A stretch of DNA of 64,000 nucleotides from Mixophyes australis (GCA_036250195.1 JAVHZZ010000008.1:6271434-6335433), one strand, 5' to 3'; shown: positions 35,201 to 50,200, counted from the first letter of the stretch. Numbers and translations: made by a program. Notes: a model not told the origin generated them from the letters alone.

Positions 35201-38200
35201 GATTGGCTGCATTCTCAGTGATGTCACTGGTTCCTAGTGAAGTGATTGGCTGCATTCTCAGTGATGTCACTGGTTCCTAGTGACTGAATAGGCTGCATTC
35301 TCAGTGATGTCACTGGTTCCCAGTGACTGGATAGGCTGCATTCTCAGTGATGTCACTGGTTCCTAGTGACTGGATAGGCTGCATTCTCAGTGATGTCACT
35401 GGTTCCTAGTGAATGGATAGGCTGCATTCTCAGTGATGTTACTGGTTCCTAGTGAATGGATAGGTTGCATTCTCAGTGATGTCACTGGTTCCTAGTGACT
35501 GAATAGGCTGCATTCTCAGTGATGTCACTGGTTCCAATTGAATGAATAGGCTGCATTCTCAGTGATGTCACTGGTTCCTAGTGAATGGATAGGCTGCATT
35601 CTCAGTGATGTTACTGGTTCCTAGTGAATGGATAGGCTGCATTCTCAGTGATGTCACTGGCTCCTAGTGACTGGATAGGCTGCATTCTCAGTGATGTCAC
35701 TGGTTCCTAGTGAATGGATAGGCTGCATTCTCAGTGATGTTACTGGTTCCTAGTGAATGGATAGGCTGCATTCTCAGTGATGTCACTGGCTCCTAGTGAC
35801 TGGATAGGCTGCATTCTCAGTGATGTCACTGGTTCCAATTGAATGAATAGGCTGCATTCTCAGTGATGTCACTGGTTCCTAGTGAATGGATAGGCTGCAT
35901 TCTCAGTGATGTCACTGGTTCCAATTGAATGAATAGGCTACATTCTCAGTGATGTCACTGGTTCCTAGTGACTGGATAGGCTGCATTCTCAGTGATGTCA
36001 CTGGTTCCTAGTGACTGGATAGGCTGCACTCTCAGTGATGTCACTGGTTCCTAGTGACTGGATAGGCTGCATTCTCAGTGATGTCACTGGCTCCTAGTGA
36101 CTGGATAGGCTGCATTCTCAGTGATGTCACTGGTTCCAAGTGAATGGATATGCTGCATTCTCAGTGATGTCACTAGTTCCTAGTGAATGGATAGGCTGCA
36201 TATAAAGTGATGTCACTGGTTGCTAGTGAAGTGATTGGCTGCACTTTTATTGAAATTGGTTCAGTTTTAAAATAGCCACAAGTACAAATAATTTTCTGTA
36301 CCAGGCACTAGTACATTTTTCATATCATTCTCACGTTTGTAAAAGTACATTATGCTTCTATGGCCCCACGCTGGAGGCAAAATAGAACATTCACTATTAT
36401 TTTATGCTCTTAAAACCACAATGACAGCTCCCACGTTCTAGATTGCCTGAGAAAAAGGATTGTGGTAAACAATCTTAAAACGGCAACGACAGTTTCTAGA
36501 AAACCACCAGCTGTATGAGAACAGGAGAGCGGTATTCTGGTCTGACACTTATACTCATACGATCGTGGGACTTAGTGTACACAAGATTATATCTGTCAGC
36601 TTGTTTGTGGCCAGTTATGCTGATCTTTATCTTGGTGTTTACCTTAATAGTAAAATGTTTTCAGTGTTTTGCTGCTACTTATAATTCAATATTATCCTTT
36701 CTTTGTTTACTATTGCGCTGTGTTTGGAAAACTTGATATATACTGATATAATAAAATTGTTACAATATGACAAGGTGTGTGCAGGTAATTGATTTACACC
36801 CTTAGAAGAAATGTAATCTTAAATCTTAAAAGAAATGGAATGATAACGACCTTATTCATGAAAGTGCGCAAAGTTATGAGAGATGTTAATACTGGATTAT
36901 TATTTTTTTCCAGCATTAGTAAATATCGCTTTGCAAACTATGAACTGACACACTGTATGATTCTAGGTTACAGTAAAACCTTCAAGGATAATTTCATCCA
37001 AAACTGAAAAGTGCAACCAGGTTTCAAAATCTTCCTTAACTGGGGTCCAACGTTCAGGACCCCAGTTCAGGATGTCCTTCTGCTGGTCCACTAGTATTGT
37101 TGGTGGACCAAACGCTACACCACTAAAAAAAAAGAGATGGATCGGCAGGAGCAAGCAGATTGTGGTGGGGAGCTCTCAGGATAGCCTGAATGCTGAATCC
37201 TAGGGATGTCACCCTTTTCGACCCAATTGTGCTTAGGATATTACATCCATTTTCAGTTTGTGGTGGATTTGTGGCCTGCGGGTCAATATGGTGATTTAAG
37301 GAGAGGGGGGGGGGGGAGTTGGTTGTAGTCTAGAACTTAAGAAGTGCTTTGTAAGCCCACGGCAATGTGGTACACCCCAAAATGCTTCAGCCAGCCCCCC
37401 CTCCCCCCAATGCGTAACAACTCTCCCTGTCCCGATTTGCAAAGTGACAATGTCGTGAGGTAGGAAAACAACCTGTAACATCTCAGCGTCCAACTTGTAA
37501 CAGCAGGAAAACCTGGATAGTCCTCCAAAACTGGGACTATTCTAGGAAAGTTGGGACACCTTGAGGCAGCTGGAGAGGATGTGGGCTAGAAAGGAAACAG
37601 TAAAGTAAATAGCTGCATGCACTCGTGGAAAAAGTGGCTGTAAGTTGGATGTTAAACGAATAAATGTGAGTAACTGGTGACAAGAACACTTTAAAGCAAA
37701 GCAAAACGCTCAATGTCTTAACGCTAAAAGCCTTATTTAAAATACTTCTGATATTTAACAGCGGTGCCGGCTCCACAGCCAAGTTTAAGGACAGTATCAA
37801 ATTGCGCAAGACTTTTTTTTTAACAGTTGATTTCCGTAGCTGTAACGACATCTCTGAAACTCGTAAAAGGCCAATAATTGTAAACACAGCTTTAAATGCC
37901 GGTCTGCAGTGGAAGTCGTTCCATAAATGACTGGTTGATGTAATATTACGATTAAGCCGAATCCCAGGATGGGATAGCAAAGCAAAAAAAAGATTTATGT
38001 ATCTTCTATGTGCAATTGGAACTTCTACAACCAACTCCGTCAATGTTTCTATTGTGGACGCAGAACTTCAGTGCAGAGTGCTGCCACCTGCATAAACAGC
38101 GGACTCGCACTGAATGGGCATCAAGGCTCAAACCCTGGAACCGTCGTCGGTTAAAGGGGGGGAAAAAAAAAAAAGGAAATATTTGGCATGTTTCTACTAA

Positions 38201-41200
38201 GTTCACTAATTACTTTTTGGGGGAAGAGAAAGCATTTTAAGGAATTTCCTATGTCGATACATATATTTTGGGCTCTCAATCTAAAGACTTTTACGACAAC
38301 GGTAAATTTATGACGCTCGCGTGTTTTTATGACTAATTCAGCACAGGGGTTGCCAGACCTCGAAAATAGTCTCTATTGACGATTTTATAAAAATTTACCA
38401 ATGGCAATTTGTTTTTTTTAACAACTCATTATGTATACAGGAAGCCGGCTGTGCTTAAGAAAATATTTCCCCCTGCAAACAATCTAATGGATCTTCAGTT
38501 CCGTCAAGACCCTGTCATTTTTATTAGTATATTTATGCTAGTGGTAACTCTTTTATAGAAGGCAACTAGTATGTTAGGCTTAGGGGGTACTGCTGAAGTT
38601 AATACTCAGGGGATCCCACTATTACCAGAAGCTGCGTCTCTTGTCGCTGGCACATTCAGGGGTAGATTTGCTAAATCTTCTAAAAAAAAAAAAAAAAAAG
38701 TGTAAGTGTTGCCCATAGCAACCAATCAGATTCTGTCTCTCATTCTCCAGGATGTACTAGATAAATGATAGCTAGAATCTGATTGGTTGCTATGGGCAAC
38801 ACCTCTACTTTTCCTTTTTAGAATTTTTATGTAAATTTGCCCCAAAGTCTGTCCATAGCTCAGATCGGCGGCTGACAACGTGCTCATTTACCATCGTGAT
38901 CCAGCCCCTCACGGCTTTAAGGGTCATATATTTGCAATATAGGGGGCAGCACAGTGGCTCAGTGGTTAGCACTTCTACCTCACAGCAATGGGGTCATGAG
39001 TTCAATTCCCTACCATGGCCTTATCTGTGTGGAGTTTGTATGTTCTCCCCGTGTTTGCGTGGGTTTCCTCCGGGTGCTCCGGTTTCCTCCCACACTCCAA
39101 AAACATAGAGTTAGGTTAATTGGCTGCTATCAAAACTGACCCTAGTCTGTCTGTGTGTGTATATGTGTATGTTAGGGAATTTAGACTGTAGACTCTCTCT
39201 GTCTGTCTGTGTGTGTGTTAGGGATTTTAGACTGCAAATTCCAATGGGGCAGTGACTGATGTGAACGAGTTCTCTGTACAGCGCTGCGGAATTAGTGGCG
39301 CTATATAAATAAATGATGATGATGATGATGAATATAGGCATATATGCCTATTTGCTATACATAGGGGAAAATTAGCCCTTTAAGAGATCTAGCACCATCA
39401 AAAGAGTTGGTCGGCTACCTCTCTTTCTCATCCCTTCTTCCCTTCTCCCCCTTCCTCGACTCCATCTCCGTCTCATCCATGTGCCTGTCTGTCTTCCCCT
39501 CCCTTTAGATTGTACGCTCCTTTGAGCAGGGCACTCCTACCTCCTGTTTCCATCACTTTTAACTGCGCTCTCCAGCTACTCAGTTCACCTCCTCTCCAAC
39601 CCTCTGCCCTCTGTCTCCTCTCGCTTCTCTCCGCTCCCCTCAGTGACTCTTTACCTGTCATCCGTGCCCACCCTCTTGGGCCATAGTTACCTGCCTATAC
39701 TCACTTTTCCCCTCCCTCCCTCTCTTTCATGCTGTGCCTGAGCTCCCAGAGTTATAGTGCTTACTGTAACTTGTACTGTGCTGTTTCACCTTGTACTGTG
39801 CCATTGTTTGTCCTTGTACGGCGCTATGGATACTTTGTGGTGCCCTATAAATAAAAATTAATAATAAAAATAATAAAAAGATGGATGGGTGTTTTAATTA
39901 TTTTTTATTTAAATTACAGATATGTGCATGTAAATATATAATCATTGACTGTTAAAAACACTGATGTTTCTCAAAAAGCTTTTGCAAGTATGTTGGAAAA
40001 AAAGCAATATCTCCCCAAAGCATTAGCAAAACAAGACATCATCTGTAAAAATCTTACCAAGTGGAAGGAAAGTTTCAGAGAAACAAAAAAAAGTGAATTG
40101 AGGGCATCAATGAACAGAACTTAACGTGAGGAGCATCCAAAGTGCTCTTTAATAGCGCTGGTATTCAAGCCTTGGCTAATTATGCTTACATTTGCTCAAT
40201 CACCTGGGTTGAATAGGGATTCCGCCACGCTAAATCCCCCGCCTTTGTCCTGTGGCACGCAGGTTTGTGAGGATCACATGGCAACAAGGGAATCCTTTCA
40301 ATTCCCACGGGAGGGATTTCACTACCCTGGTGGCTCAGGCACTGACCTCCATTCACCGCTCCCCTACTTTCACAGAGACAAAGAGCGTGCAAAGAAGGAA
40401 GCTTTGTGCTCGGTCTACATTCAGAACCAAGCAGGCTATTAAATCCGCACCGGGAGCGAACAGGTTAAACGGCCCAGCAAGCAAAAAAAAGCTGTCACTC
40501 ACCAGGCCCCCTAAACAATATATACACTGTTCCTTTATATAAAAATTAAAAAAGAGATTGATAAGCCCCGATGTCTTCTTAAAGAGCCGGCGACAATGCT
40601 CCGCTATCTCGCAGTGCGGTGAGAAAATGGCCTTGACAAGAGCTCAAGAAGGAAACTGCCTCTTTCCCCTCCATTGTGCGGAAGTGTCAACAAAGAATCC
40701 TCTGATCTCTCAATGTAAAACACTAAGGAATGGAAAACTTCTCTATTCCGCTTTTTAGATTTCTAGGCTGATCAACAAAAATGGACACTTAAGATATTGA
40801 GTAACAGTTATCCTAACCCTTTATAAAAAAAAAAAAAATAGCACCAACATATTCTGTACAATCTGTCAAATGTATTCTCTGGGTGGCTCAGTGGTTAGCA
40901 CTGCTGAGGGTCAAGAGTTCGATTCTGACCAGGGAATGGAGTTGTGTGGAGGTTGTATGGTATCCCAGTGGGTTTCCTCCAGGTGCTCCAGTTTCCATCC
41001 AAAAAACAGACTTATAGGTTAGTTGACTACAAAACAGACCCTAGTCTATTTGTGTAGGGAGGAGGGGTGGGTAGGAACTTTAGATTGTAAGCTCCAGTGG
41101 GGTTAAAGCGAATGACTACATATCACGACTTTGTGACTCCGTCACGTGACAGGGTAGAAGGAGGCGTGGTGATGTTTTTGCGTCACCATAGCCGCGCCCC

Positions 41201-44200
41201 GCTATAAAATGCCTAAATTCACAGCATTGAATAGCGGGGGTGGGGCTTAATAGCACAATAAAGCCCCCCCTCTCCGATATTCAATGCTGTGAATTTTTTT
41301 AGGATCCGGGAGGGTTGCCCACTCTTTCGGGAGTCCGGGAGGACTCCCCAAAATTCAGGAGCTTCCCGGAAATTCTGGGAGAGTAGGCAAGTATCCTACA
41401 TATAATCTGCACAACGCTGCGTAATATGATTGGAACTATATAAATAAATACAATTCAGGCACCTCAGTCCCTTGCCCAACAGAGCTTACGATCTAATCTC
41501 CCTGCCACACAAACACACACTAAGGACCATTCACGCAGAAGCTAATTAACCCACCAGCCTTTCTTTGGATGGTGGTGGAAATCGGAGGAACGCAGAGCTC
41601 TAACACCACAATCATTGCTGGTTTCTGAGGCGCTGCTGAGATGAAGAGATGTTTTATTAAAGAAAGTTAAACCTGCCTGGACCAAAATGTTATTAAAATG
41701 GATGATTACAAGAAACTGAATCCGAGGCAGGTGCAAACATACAAACATACACTGACACATGGAAACATGCACACACAGACAGACAGTTGTGCTCCAGGAC
41801 CCTGATTTAAAGCACATAAGGCAGATTTGGGAAATGAATGCATTATGAATAAACATTGGACCTATGAGTCACTGCGCCTTTGAATTCCCTAATTAATCAG
41901 GCAGTTACATCTCCACTAACTGAGACATGTGCTGATTTTATGTAAGTTCTTTTCACAGGATTCTGCAAGACAAGAGAGCCTCAAACAGGACATATAGAGG
42001 AGAAGAACTGGACTAAGTGACTTATAATTACATGTGGCAGTCCGGCCAAAGCATCAATAAGGGGGAGGGGGGGGGGGGGGTGATATAATCAGGGCTGCTT
42101 GGAAACAGATTAATCAGGAGTGTAAGCAGGACGGTAACGTTGAAGTGTTGTCTAGTGACTATGTCATTATGCAATTACATGGAATCCTCTTACCCATAGG
42201 AAGAGGCAGACGTTTACATTGTTCATTCCCCTTCCTCAAATATTTCCACTTAGGAGGAGAAAAAAAGCCATTTTTTTTTTCAATCAATAGGTCATTGTGC
42301 ATAATTATAAAGTGACGGCGTCGGGGAGTGAAATTTTGTGATGAGAGAACAGTTTTCAGCAACTTTCACTATGGTCTTACAAAAGTACATATATCCGCTT
42401 TTGTCTTTTAAAGCTAATAAGTTATTTGCTGAAACAACGTTACACTTGTTTTTGTAAGCGAGAATCGCTTTAAATGACTTTAAACTAAAACTTTATCTTC
42501 GGGATGAATAAAATAAGGGTAATCCTGTTGCTGAGAGCCTTTCTTGAAGGGCTATTTGTGTTTTTCCATTAGAATTCAGCCTCTCAGTTCTCTTTGTGTC
42601 TCTGTGATCTCACTCGTACTGAGGGAACTGTTAAGTTAGATAGTGATGGCTACATTTAACAGAGCAGTGAGAGTAGTATATTATAATAATGAATGTAAAT
42701 ATAACATAAGTAAAAACGTTTTTTCCAACTTCTTTCATAACCACTCAAAGAATTATTTCTAAACGTCTGCTAGCTGTAAGAGAAGCATCAGGAGCAGGTG
42801 GTCAGAATCTCCCAGACGGCAGTACTCCTGAGGATGGGAGTACCGTCTTTTAAGTAGTCAGACAAATTTGACTTCAGGAAGTATTAACATTTTTTCACAG
42901 CTTCTCTCCGATACAGCTATACTTGTATTATTCACCGAGAAACAATCTAGAATCATTTAACAAATAAGGATTTCATCTAATGTATCTTTGATGCTGGCCC
43001 TGTACCAAATTCCCTGTCTACAAATTCATCGACTTTCCTCTGCAATTGCACTGACTCCGTACTGTAACCGTCCAACAGATCAAATGCATTCTTTCCAGCC
43101 TCAATGTTTATCCTCGAGTACCCAACAACTTGAGCTGGCACCATCTAATCACTAACGCCTGAGAACCTCTAGAGAAAGAGCCGCTATCTGATGTGTAAGC
43201 ACAGGCAGCAGATACACAAGCGCTGACAGATTGTTTCTCTATTGTCTTCCCCCCGGCAGATCCAGTGGGAAAGCGTCAGAATCACGCAGCAAGCAGACAT
43301 ATTATCGCTGGATCCTGGTGTCAGGGCACGGCGGTGATGACGTGCAGTCCAAGTGGAGGACATGACAATATGGAATAGATAAATTTCCCATGGTTAATGT
43401 TATTCTTCTAGCGGCTGCACATTCCGTGGTGAGGTACAATAAGAAGTTACATGGAAAGGTCTATACTGGAACAGAGTAAGACACTGGTGTTGCGTTAAAC
43501 GCTGGTGACTGAGATTGCCGAATGCAATCGTGGCTGACTTGTGTTGTCTAACCAACACTCGCATTGGTGATTGGGTTGTGTCATTGGTGAACGCAAGTCA
43601 ATGCAGCAGACAGCGGCGAAGAATGGCGCTGCAAATGCAACTGGGGTATGGGTCTCCATTCCATGCCCAATTATACGATTTACTGGCGTTAAAAAAACCC
43701 TAATAAGAGTATGTATTTTTATCATATTTGCCAACTCTCCCTGAATGTCAGGGAGACCCCCTGAAATAGGGGTGATCTCTCTCACTCCCTGAAGAGTCTG
43801 GCATTCTCCCTGATGCTGAGCCAGTACAAGACGTGGTTGGCTTCGCCATCTGTGGCATGATGACACAGTTCAGAAATTGTGTCCTATGTCCATGTCTTGA
43901 TGTCTATTGAGGTGGCCATTTTCATGGAGACCAAGATTTAATCAAAGACTGACAGGTGAGACAACATGACTTCAGTAATGGAGACAGAAATGTAAAAGAC
44001 ACTTCAGTCTGTAGAGATATATTAGCTGCTTTTCTTTAACGCATAGTTGCCTACTCCCCCGGAATGTCTGGGAGACTCCCGCATTTCTGAGAGACCTCTA
44101 GCTGGATTTCTGCTTCAAGTAATGACAGTTTTCTGGGGGTGAATAAGAAAATTCACAGGACTTAGTTGTCAGACGGCAGCTGATTAAATATTACCTCTCT

Positions 44201-47200
44201 AGTACGTGAGAAAGTTCCTCCATTATAGATTAACTTGAATATTCAAAACCTAATTGCCATGAAGATCTATTGGTATACAAAGGCCCCTTCAATACATGCT
44301 ACAGTGTGCAGTATAGATCTCATTTTCATTTTGTTTCAGTTTATGTAAATCAATACAAGGAAGCACTCAATCTTCAGTGGGATAGAATGTTACCAAGGTT
44401 ATACAGATAAGTATGTAACAAAGTACAATAATTATCACCTGGATACTTATCCTGTAATTCTTCAGGACTTCCTGTTTAGAACATTAAGCATAGTCTAGCG
44501 CTATTTCTGCAGTCAGCAAACAGGCTCAATATAGCCCATTATTGACCGTGTCCGACAGACCACTCCTCACCAGTGCCGTGGTCACCTGTGTCCTGGGCCA
44601 TTTGGTCATTTTGTTGGACCAGTTCGCTTTGTGGCCAAACTAGGGAAGTCTCTCGATACTGTCGACATTTAATAACTATCCTCTAGATTTCATCAACCGT
44701 TTTGACTCAGAACATCTTAAAACCACCAAAAATGAAAAATCCCCCAAAAATTATTTATTGAAATTCCTCTCTACCTAAACATTTTTCATGAGAAACATTA
44801 GGAGTGTGTACACGATAGATCCTAAACAGGCACCAAGTATACAAAACCTGCCTAGAAAAATTCAAAAAGATTGTAGAGGTCGACACAAGTTTATCTGTAA
44901 AGCTGCCATGAAAGCAAAATTTGGGCTGGAAGAAAAAAATATTTTAATCCAATTTAAATACGTTTTCTGCGCCACCCCTCAGATGCCGCTTCCCTTCCCA
45001 TGGATAGAGATCAATTTACAACTAATTTAGGACCAGGACCATTCAGGATCCGTGTACCTGCCTCTAATAAAAACACCAGAACTTCTGAAGCTTTATTTCC
45101 TCTCTTACCGATGAGTTTTCCACTGCAGAGAATCAAACTACAAACACAGAAGAAGTCCAAGTAAAATCGAATGTTTGTACACCGAGAAATTGTACACTCC
45201 TGATTTCTGCACATTCCTGAGTGCACTCCTCAAAAGGAATTGCTTTGCATTCAGTCCAACGTGCTGCTGTCCTCTTGAAAAGGTTCATTGTTTGGACCCA
45301 TGAGCTTTCAAGCATGCTGTATCCTGAACTTGAACCCCAAAGATTTTTTTACTGGTGAAAGGTTTGAGCCGCACCGAGCACTGCCAGCAGGACTGTGGTG
45401 CATAATAGGCCTCTAATTCTTACAATTCAGAGTGTTCCAGGGAATCTTTTTCATTGGAAGAAAATAAAAGCGTTTTTTCTTTTATTTTTTAAAGAAAAAC
45501 AAAGAGGGATTAACAACGAGTAGCGGGTTCAAAGAAAGTTCTTTAACTGCTCTGTAGGATAAAGTCAAGTCTAACAGTTTCTCAAGGTGGTTCTGGATTA
45601 AGTTGATTTTGAAGATTAACCTAAACAATTCTTGAGTAACTAAAGTAATTTACGCTAACATTCTAGAAATAAGAGAGCAAACATTATGACCAGGACAGAA
45701 AGTTGTCCTCAATGATGTCAGATTCATATTCCAGGGATATTTGTGTGATGAAAGTTCTACAAAGACAAAGGACACTACACCCCCAACATGATCTGACCAC
45801 TGGACATGATCATAATACAATTCTATTACACTCTATACAGACATAGGACACTACACCCCCAACATGACCTGATCACTGGACATGACCATAATACAATTCT
45901 ATTACACTCTATACAGACATAGTACACTACACCCCCAACATGACCTGACCACTGGACATGATCATAATACAATTCTATTACACTCTATACAGACATAGGA
46001 CACTACACCCCCAACATGACCTGACCACTGGACATGATCATAATACAATTCTATTACACTCTATACAGACATAGGACACTACACCCCCAACATGACCTGA
46101 CCACTGGACATGATCATAATACAATTCTATTACACTCTATACAGACATAGGACAGTACACCCCCAACATGACCTGACCACTGGACATGATCATAATACAG
46201 TTCTATTACACTCTATACAGACATAGGACACTACACCCCCAACATGACCTGACCACTGGACATGATCATAATACAATTCTATTACACTCTATACAGACAT
46301 AGGACACTACACCCCCAACATGACCTGACCGCTGGACATGATCATAATACAATTCTATTACACTCTATACAGACATAGGACACTACACCCCCAACATGAC
46401 CTGACCCCTGGACATGATCCTAATACAATTCTATTACACTCTATACAGACATAGGACACTACACCCCAACATGACCTGACCACTGGACATGATCATAATA
46501 CAATTCTATTACACTCTATACAGACATAGGACACTACACCCCCAACATGACCTGACCCCTGGACATGATCCTAATACAATTCTATTACACTGTATACAGA
46601 CATAGGACACTACACCCCCAACATGACCTGACCACTGGACATGATCATAATACAATTCTATTACACTCTATACAGACATAGGACACTACATCCCCAACAT
46701 GACCTGACCACTGGACATGATCATAATACAATTCTATTACACTCTATACAGACATAGGACACTACACCTCCAACATGACCTGACCACTGGACATGATCAT
46801 AATACAATTCTATTACACTCTATACAGACATAGGACACTACACCCCCAACATGACCTGACCACTGGACATGATCATAATACAATTATATTACACTGTATA
46901 CAGACATAGTACACTACACCTCCAACATGACCTGACCACTGGACATGATCATAATACAATTCTATTACAATCTTATGTATACAGAAATTTTCAAAACAAG
47001 AAAATGCTTTTTCTAAGCCAATACAATCAACTATAAAAATCTTATTTTAACCACAATTTGAATATTTTCAAATATCACTTGAGATGAAAGCCCCAATGTT
47101 ACTACTGTGATGGCCTCTATCACAAATCCTTCTTATACTATATCTATATCAGGGTCCAGACAGGTGTTACCAGCACAGAATAATGCATCATGATGGAGTA

Positions 47201-50200
47201 GCAAGAACGAAAACATTTCAGAAACTGTCTCCCATGTTAATCACAGCACCATTCAACATTGCTTCCATCTGAATGGGGCTTAGACAATGAAGCAGATGCA
47301 TATTGAACCTGCTTCACAATGCACAGTTCTTTCACTCAGAAAATACTGTTTTCATGCTCCCATTAGTAACAGCTCGTAAAACAATGCCCTGCAATTTAAG
47401 GACAAAATGATACTCACTTTCATTGTGACTTTACCCAGGTCTTAAGGCAGCGGCTTCTTCCACACAGTCAGGTGTGCAAACTGGTTACAAAGTATCAATT
47501 TATTATCATAACAATGACACTGCGAAAGAAGATTATTTTTTCAATATTTATTGTAACTATTTATGATATCTGGGTATACACAGAATGATATCTAGTTCTA
47601 AAGAATAAAACTGCTATATTACGAGGGGTAATATGACAGACATGGATGTATTATTCAAGATGGGATTGAGGAATGGGTTCTGAGGCCGGTTGCTATGGAG
47701 ACGTCCCTTTAACAATGTCCATTGTGGAGGCTATTCAATAGAATTGGTGGGAAAAAAAATAACTGGCATTAGGCTCTATTGGAGTTATGTACAGCATGAA
47801 TCGGCATTCACGGAGACATTTCTATGGCCGCTTAAAACACATAGCACAATGTCGTATTCACTTTTGAAAGATACTAAATTAGATCAGGCGTTTTGAAAGG
47901 ACCATTGTTCTAGGTTTGTGGCTGAGCTCCCTCTTGGCTCTCGTGGATTTCCTAATCAAATGGGTGATGGAGAAAACGCATGTAAGGTGGCGTTTCCAGA
48001 GATCGTAGCACGAGGGAGGAATTACAAATCGCAGCAGATGATCATCACCATTTATTTATATAGCGCCACTGATTCCGCAGCGCTGTACAGAGAACTCACT
48101 CACATCAGTCCCTGCCCCATTGGAGCTTACAGTCTAAATTCCCTAAGATACACACACACAGACTAGGGTCAATTTGTTAGCAGCCAATTAACCTACTAGT
48201 ATGTTTTTGGAGTGTGGGAGGAAACCGGAGCACCCGGAGGAAACCCACGCAAACACGGGTAGAACATACAAACTCCACACAGATAAGGCCATGGTTGGGA
48301 ATTGAACTCATGACCCCAGTGCTGTGAGGCAGAAGTGCTAACCACTGAGACACCGTGCTGCCGCAGATGTATACAGGCACAGATCTGCCCCTGTTACATC
48401 AGGTGATGCAAAGATGGCGCGCAGCGCACAGGTAGGGGAACACTTACTGGGGTTCTATAAATTCATTTTAGACTTTGCCTACAGCCTTCTGCTCCTGTAA
48501 GTTACAGAACTCTTCTGCAACTTCTAAAACCCTTGTCATACAGCCGGCAGTGCGTTATCCTATATATTACATCCCTTGTGTATTAATGAATAACCCTATT
48601 ATCTAGAATAGGAGGGGGGTCACTATTACTTATAACATAAGTCTTCCAAATCTTGAGTGATGGAACCAATAAGTGGCACTTCCTATTTTCATGGCTGGAT
48701 CAAGATTAAAAGTGGAAAATAAGACTATATGCGGTAAAAGTGGTTCTCTCACACACAAAACGACAGAGCTTTCCTGTCAGCTGTTACAACAAAACCTGTA
48801 GATACTACATCCTAATTGCCCTTGGATTTTGGCCAACAAAGCTATTGAGTATACGGTGAAAACAGCTCTGCCTGGCTGCAGACTGTACAAAGAAGGCAGG
48901 AAGAGAAAACGATATTAAATAATAAAAAAGAGTGAAATGTAACAATACTGGAAAGGTAGCAGCAAACATCTTTTTTCTTCTGTTCAACAAAATCCAACAA
49001 CATATTTTCACTTTCAGAAGAAAAGGACGTCTGTTATTTTAAGTGGTGAATTATGAGCCATTTCTGAGATACGGGAGGAAAACCTAGGAATGTAGTTAGT
49101 CTGAAAACCCTGACTGACCTTTTACCTTCTGGTTTTAAGTTCTGACAAGACTTTGACCCTGTTCCACATTGTCAAACAAAATCTATTCCTTTCAAGCCCC
49201 GTTGTTAGTCACTATTTTACTGGTTGTGTGTATGACCTCAAAACCCCAAATATTCATTGTGTCAATGCAGGATTTTCATTCTGTTTCTTTGTGCAGTTGA
49301 CTTCATCATCTAAATGCATATCTTCCTTGTATAAATTACGAAGGCTTATAATCCTCATCATTTATTTATATAGCGCCAACATATTCTGTAGCTCTTTATA
49401 ATGTACCCATCTTAACCATACTTCTCAGCCGTTCTGATTTAGGTAGGACAGTTCCGATTTGAGGGCACTGTCCCACTATCCCGATCGGAAGGGCTTTGGG
49501 AGAGTTGGGAGAGATTCTGTTCGATGCCGCTCTGCATCAAGGCGTTTGGAGGGGAGGAGAAAATGATCAGCCTAGCGCTTCGAAAGTGTGAGGCACACCT
49601 CTGGGGTGTGGCCAGTCGGTGACCACGCCCCTCGATCCGATGCAGCCTATCCAAATGTTGGGAGGTGTGTTCTAAACAAGGCCAGGCAGCCATTTTGTCA
49701 GACTATTCAGCCTATCAATGCACTAGGAACTAGTGTCCTCTTGTGACTCACATCTAGTGTCCTCAAAAATCCTCAGTTGAGGTAGGTGGCAAAAATAAAA
49801 TGGCTTCTTACCGTTATTCATACAAAATAACAGATTTCAGCTGTTCATGCAAACGTCCACTAGAAAGCCATTTGAATTCTAGGCCGCACGGTGGCTCAGT
49901 GGTTAGCACTTCTGCCTTACAGCACTGGGGTCATGAGTTCAATTCACGACCATGGACTTATCTTTGTGGAGTTTGTATGTTCTCCCTGTTTTTGCGTGGG
50001 TTTCCTCTGGGTGCTCCAGTTTCCTCCCAAACTCCAAAAACCTACTGGTAGGATAATTGGCTGCTAACAAATTGACCCTAGTCTGTGTGTGTATCTATGT
50101 ATGTGTGTATGTTAAGGAACTTAGACTGTAAGCTCCAATGGGGCAAGGACTGATGTGAGTGAGTTCTCTGTACAGCGCTGTGGAATCAGTGGCGCTATAT

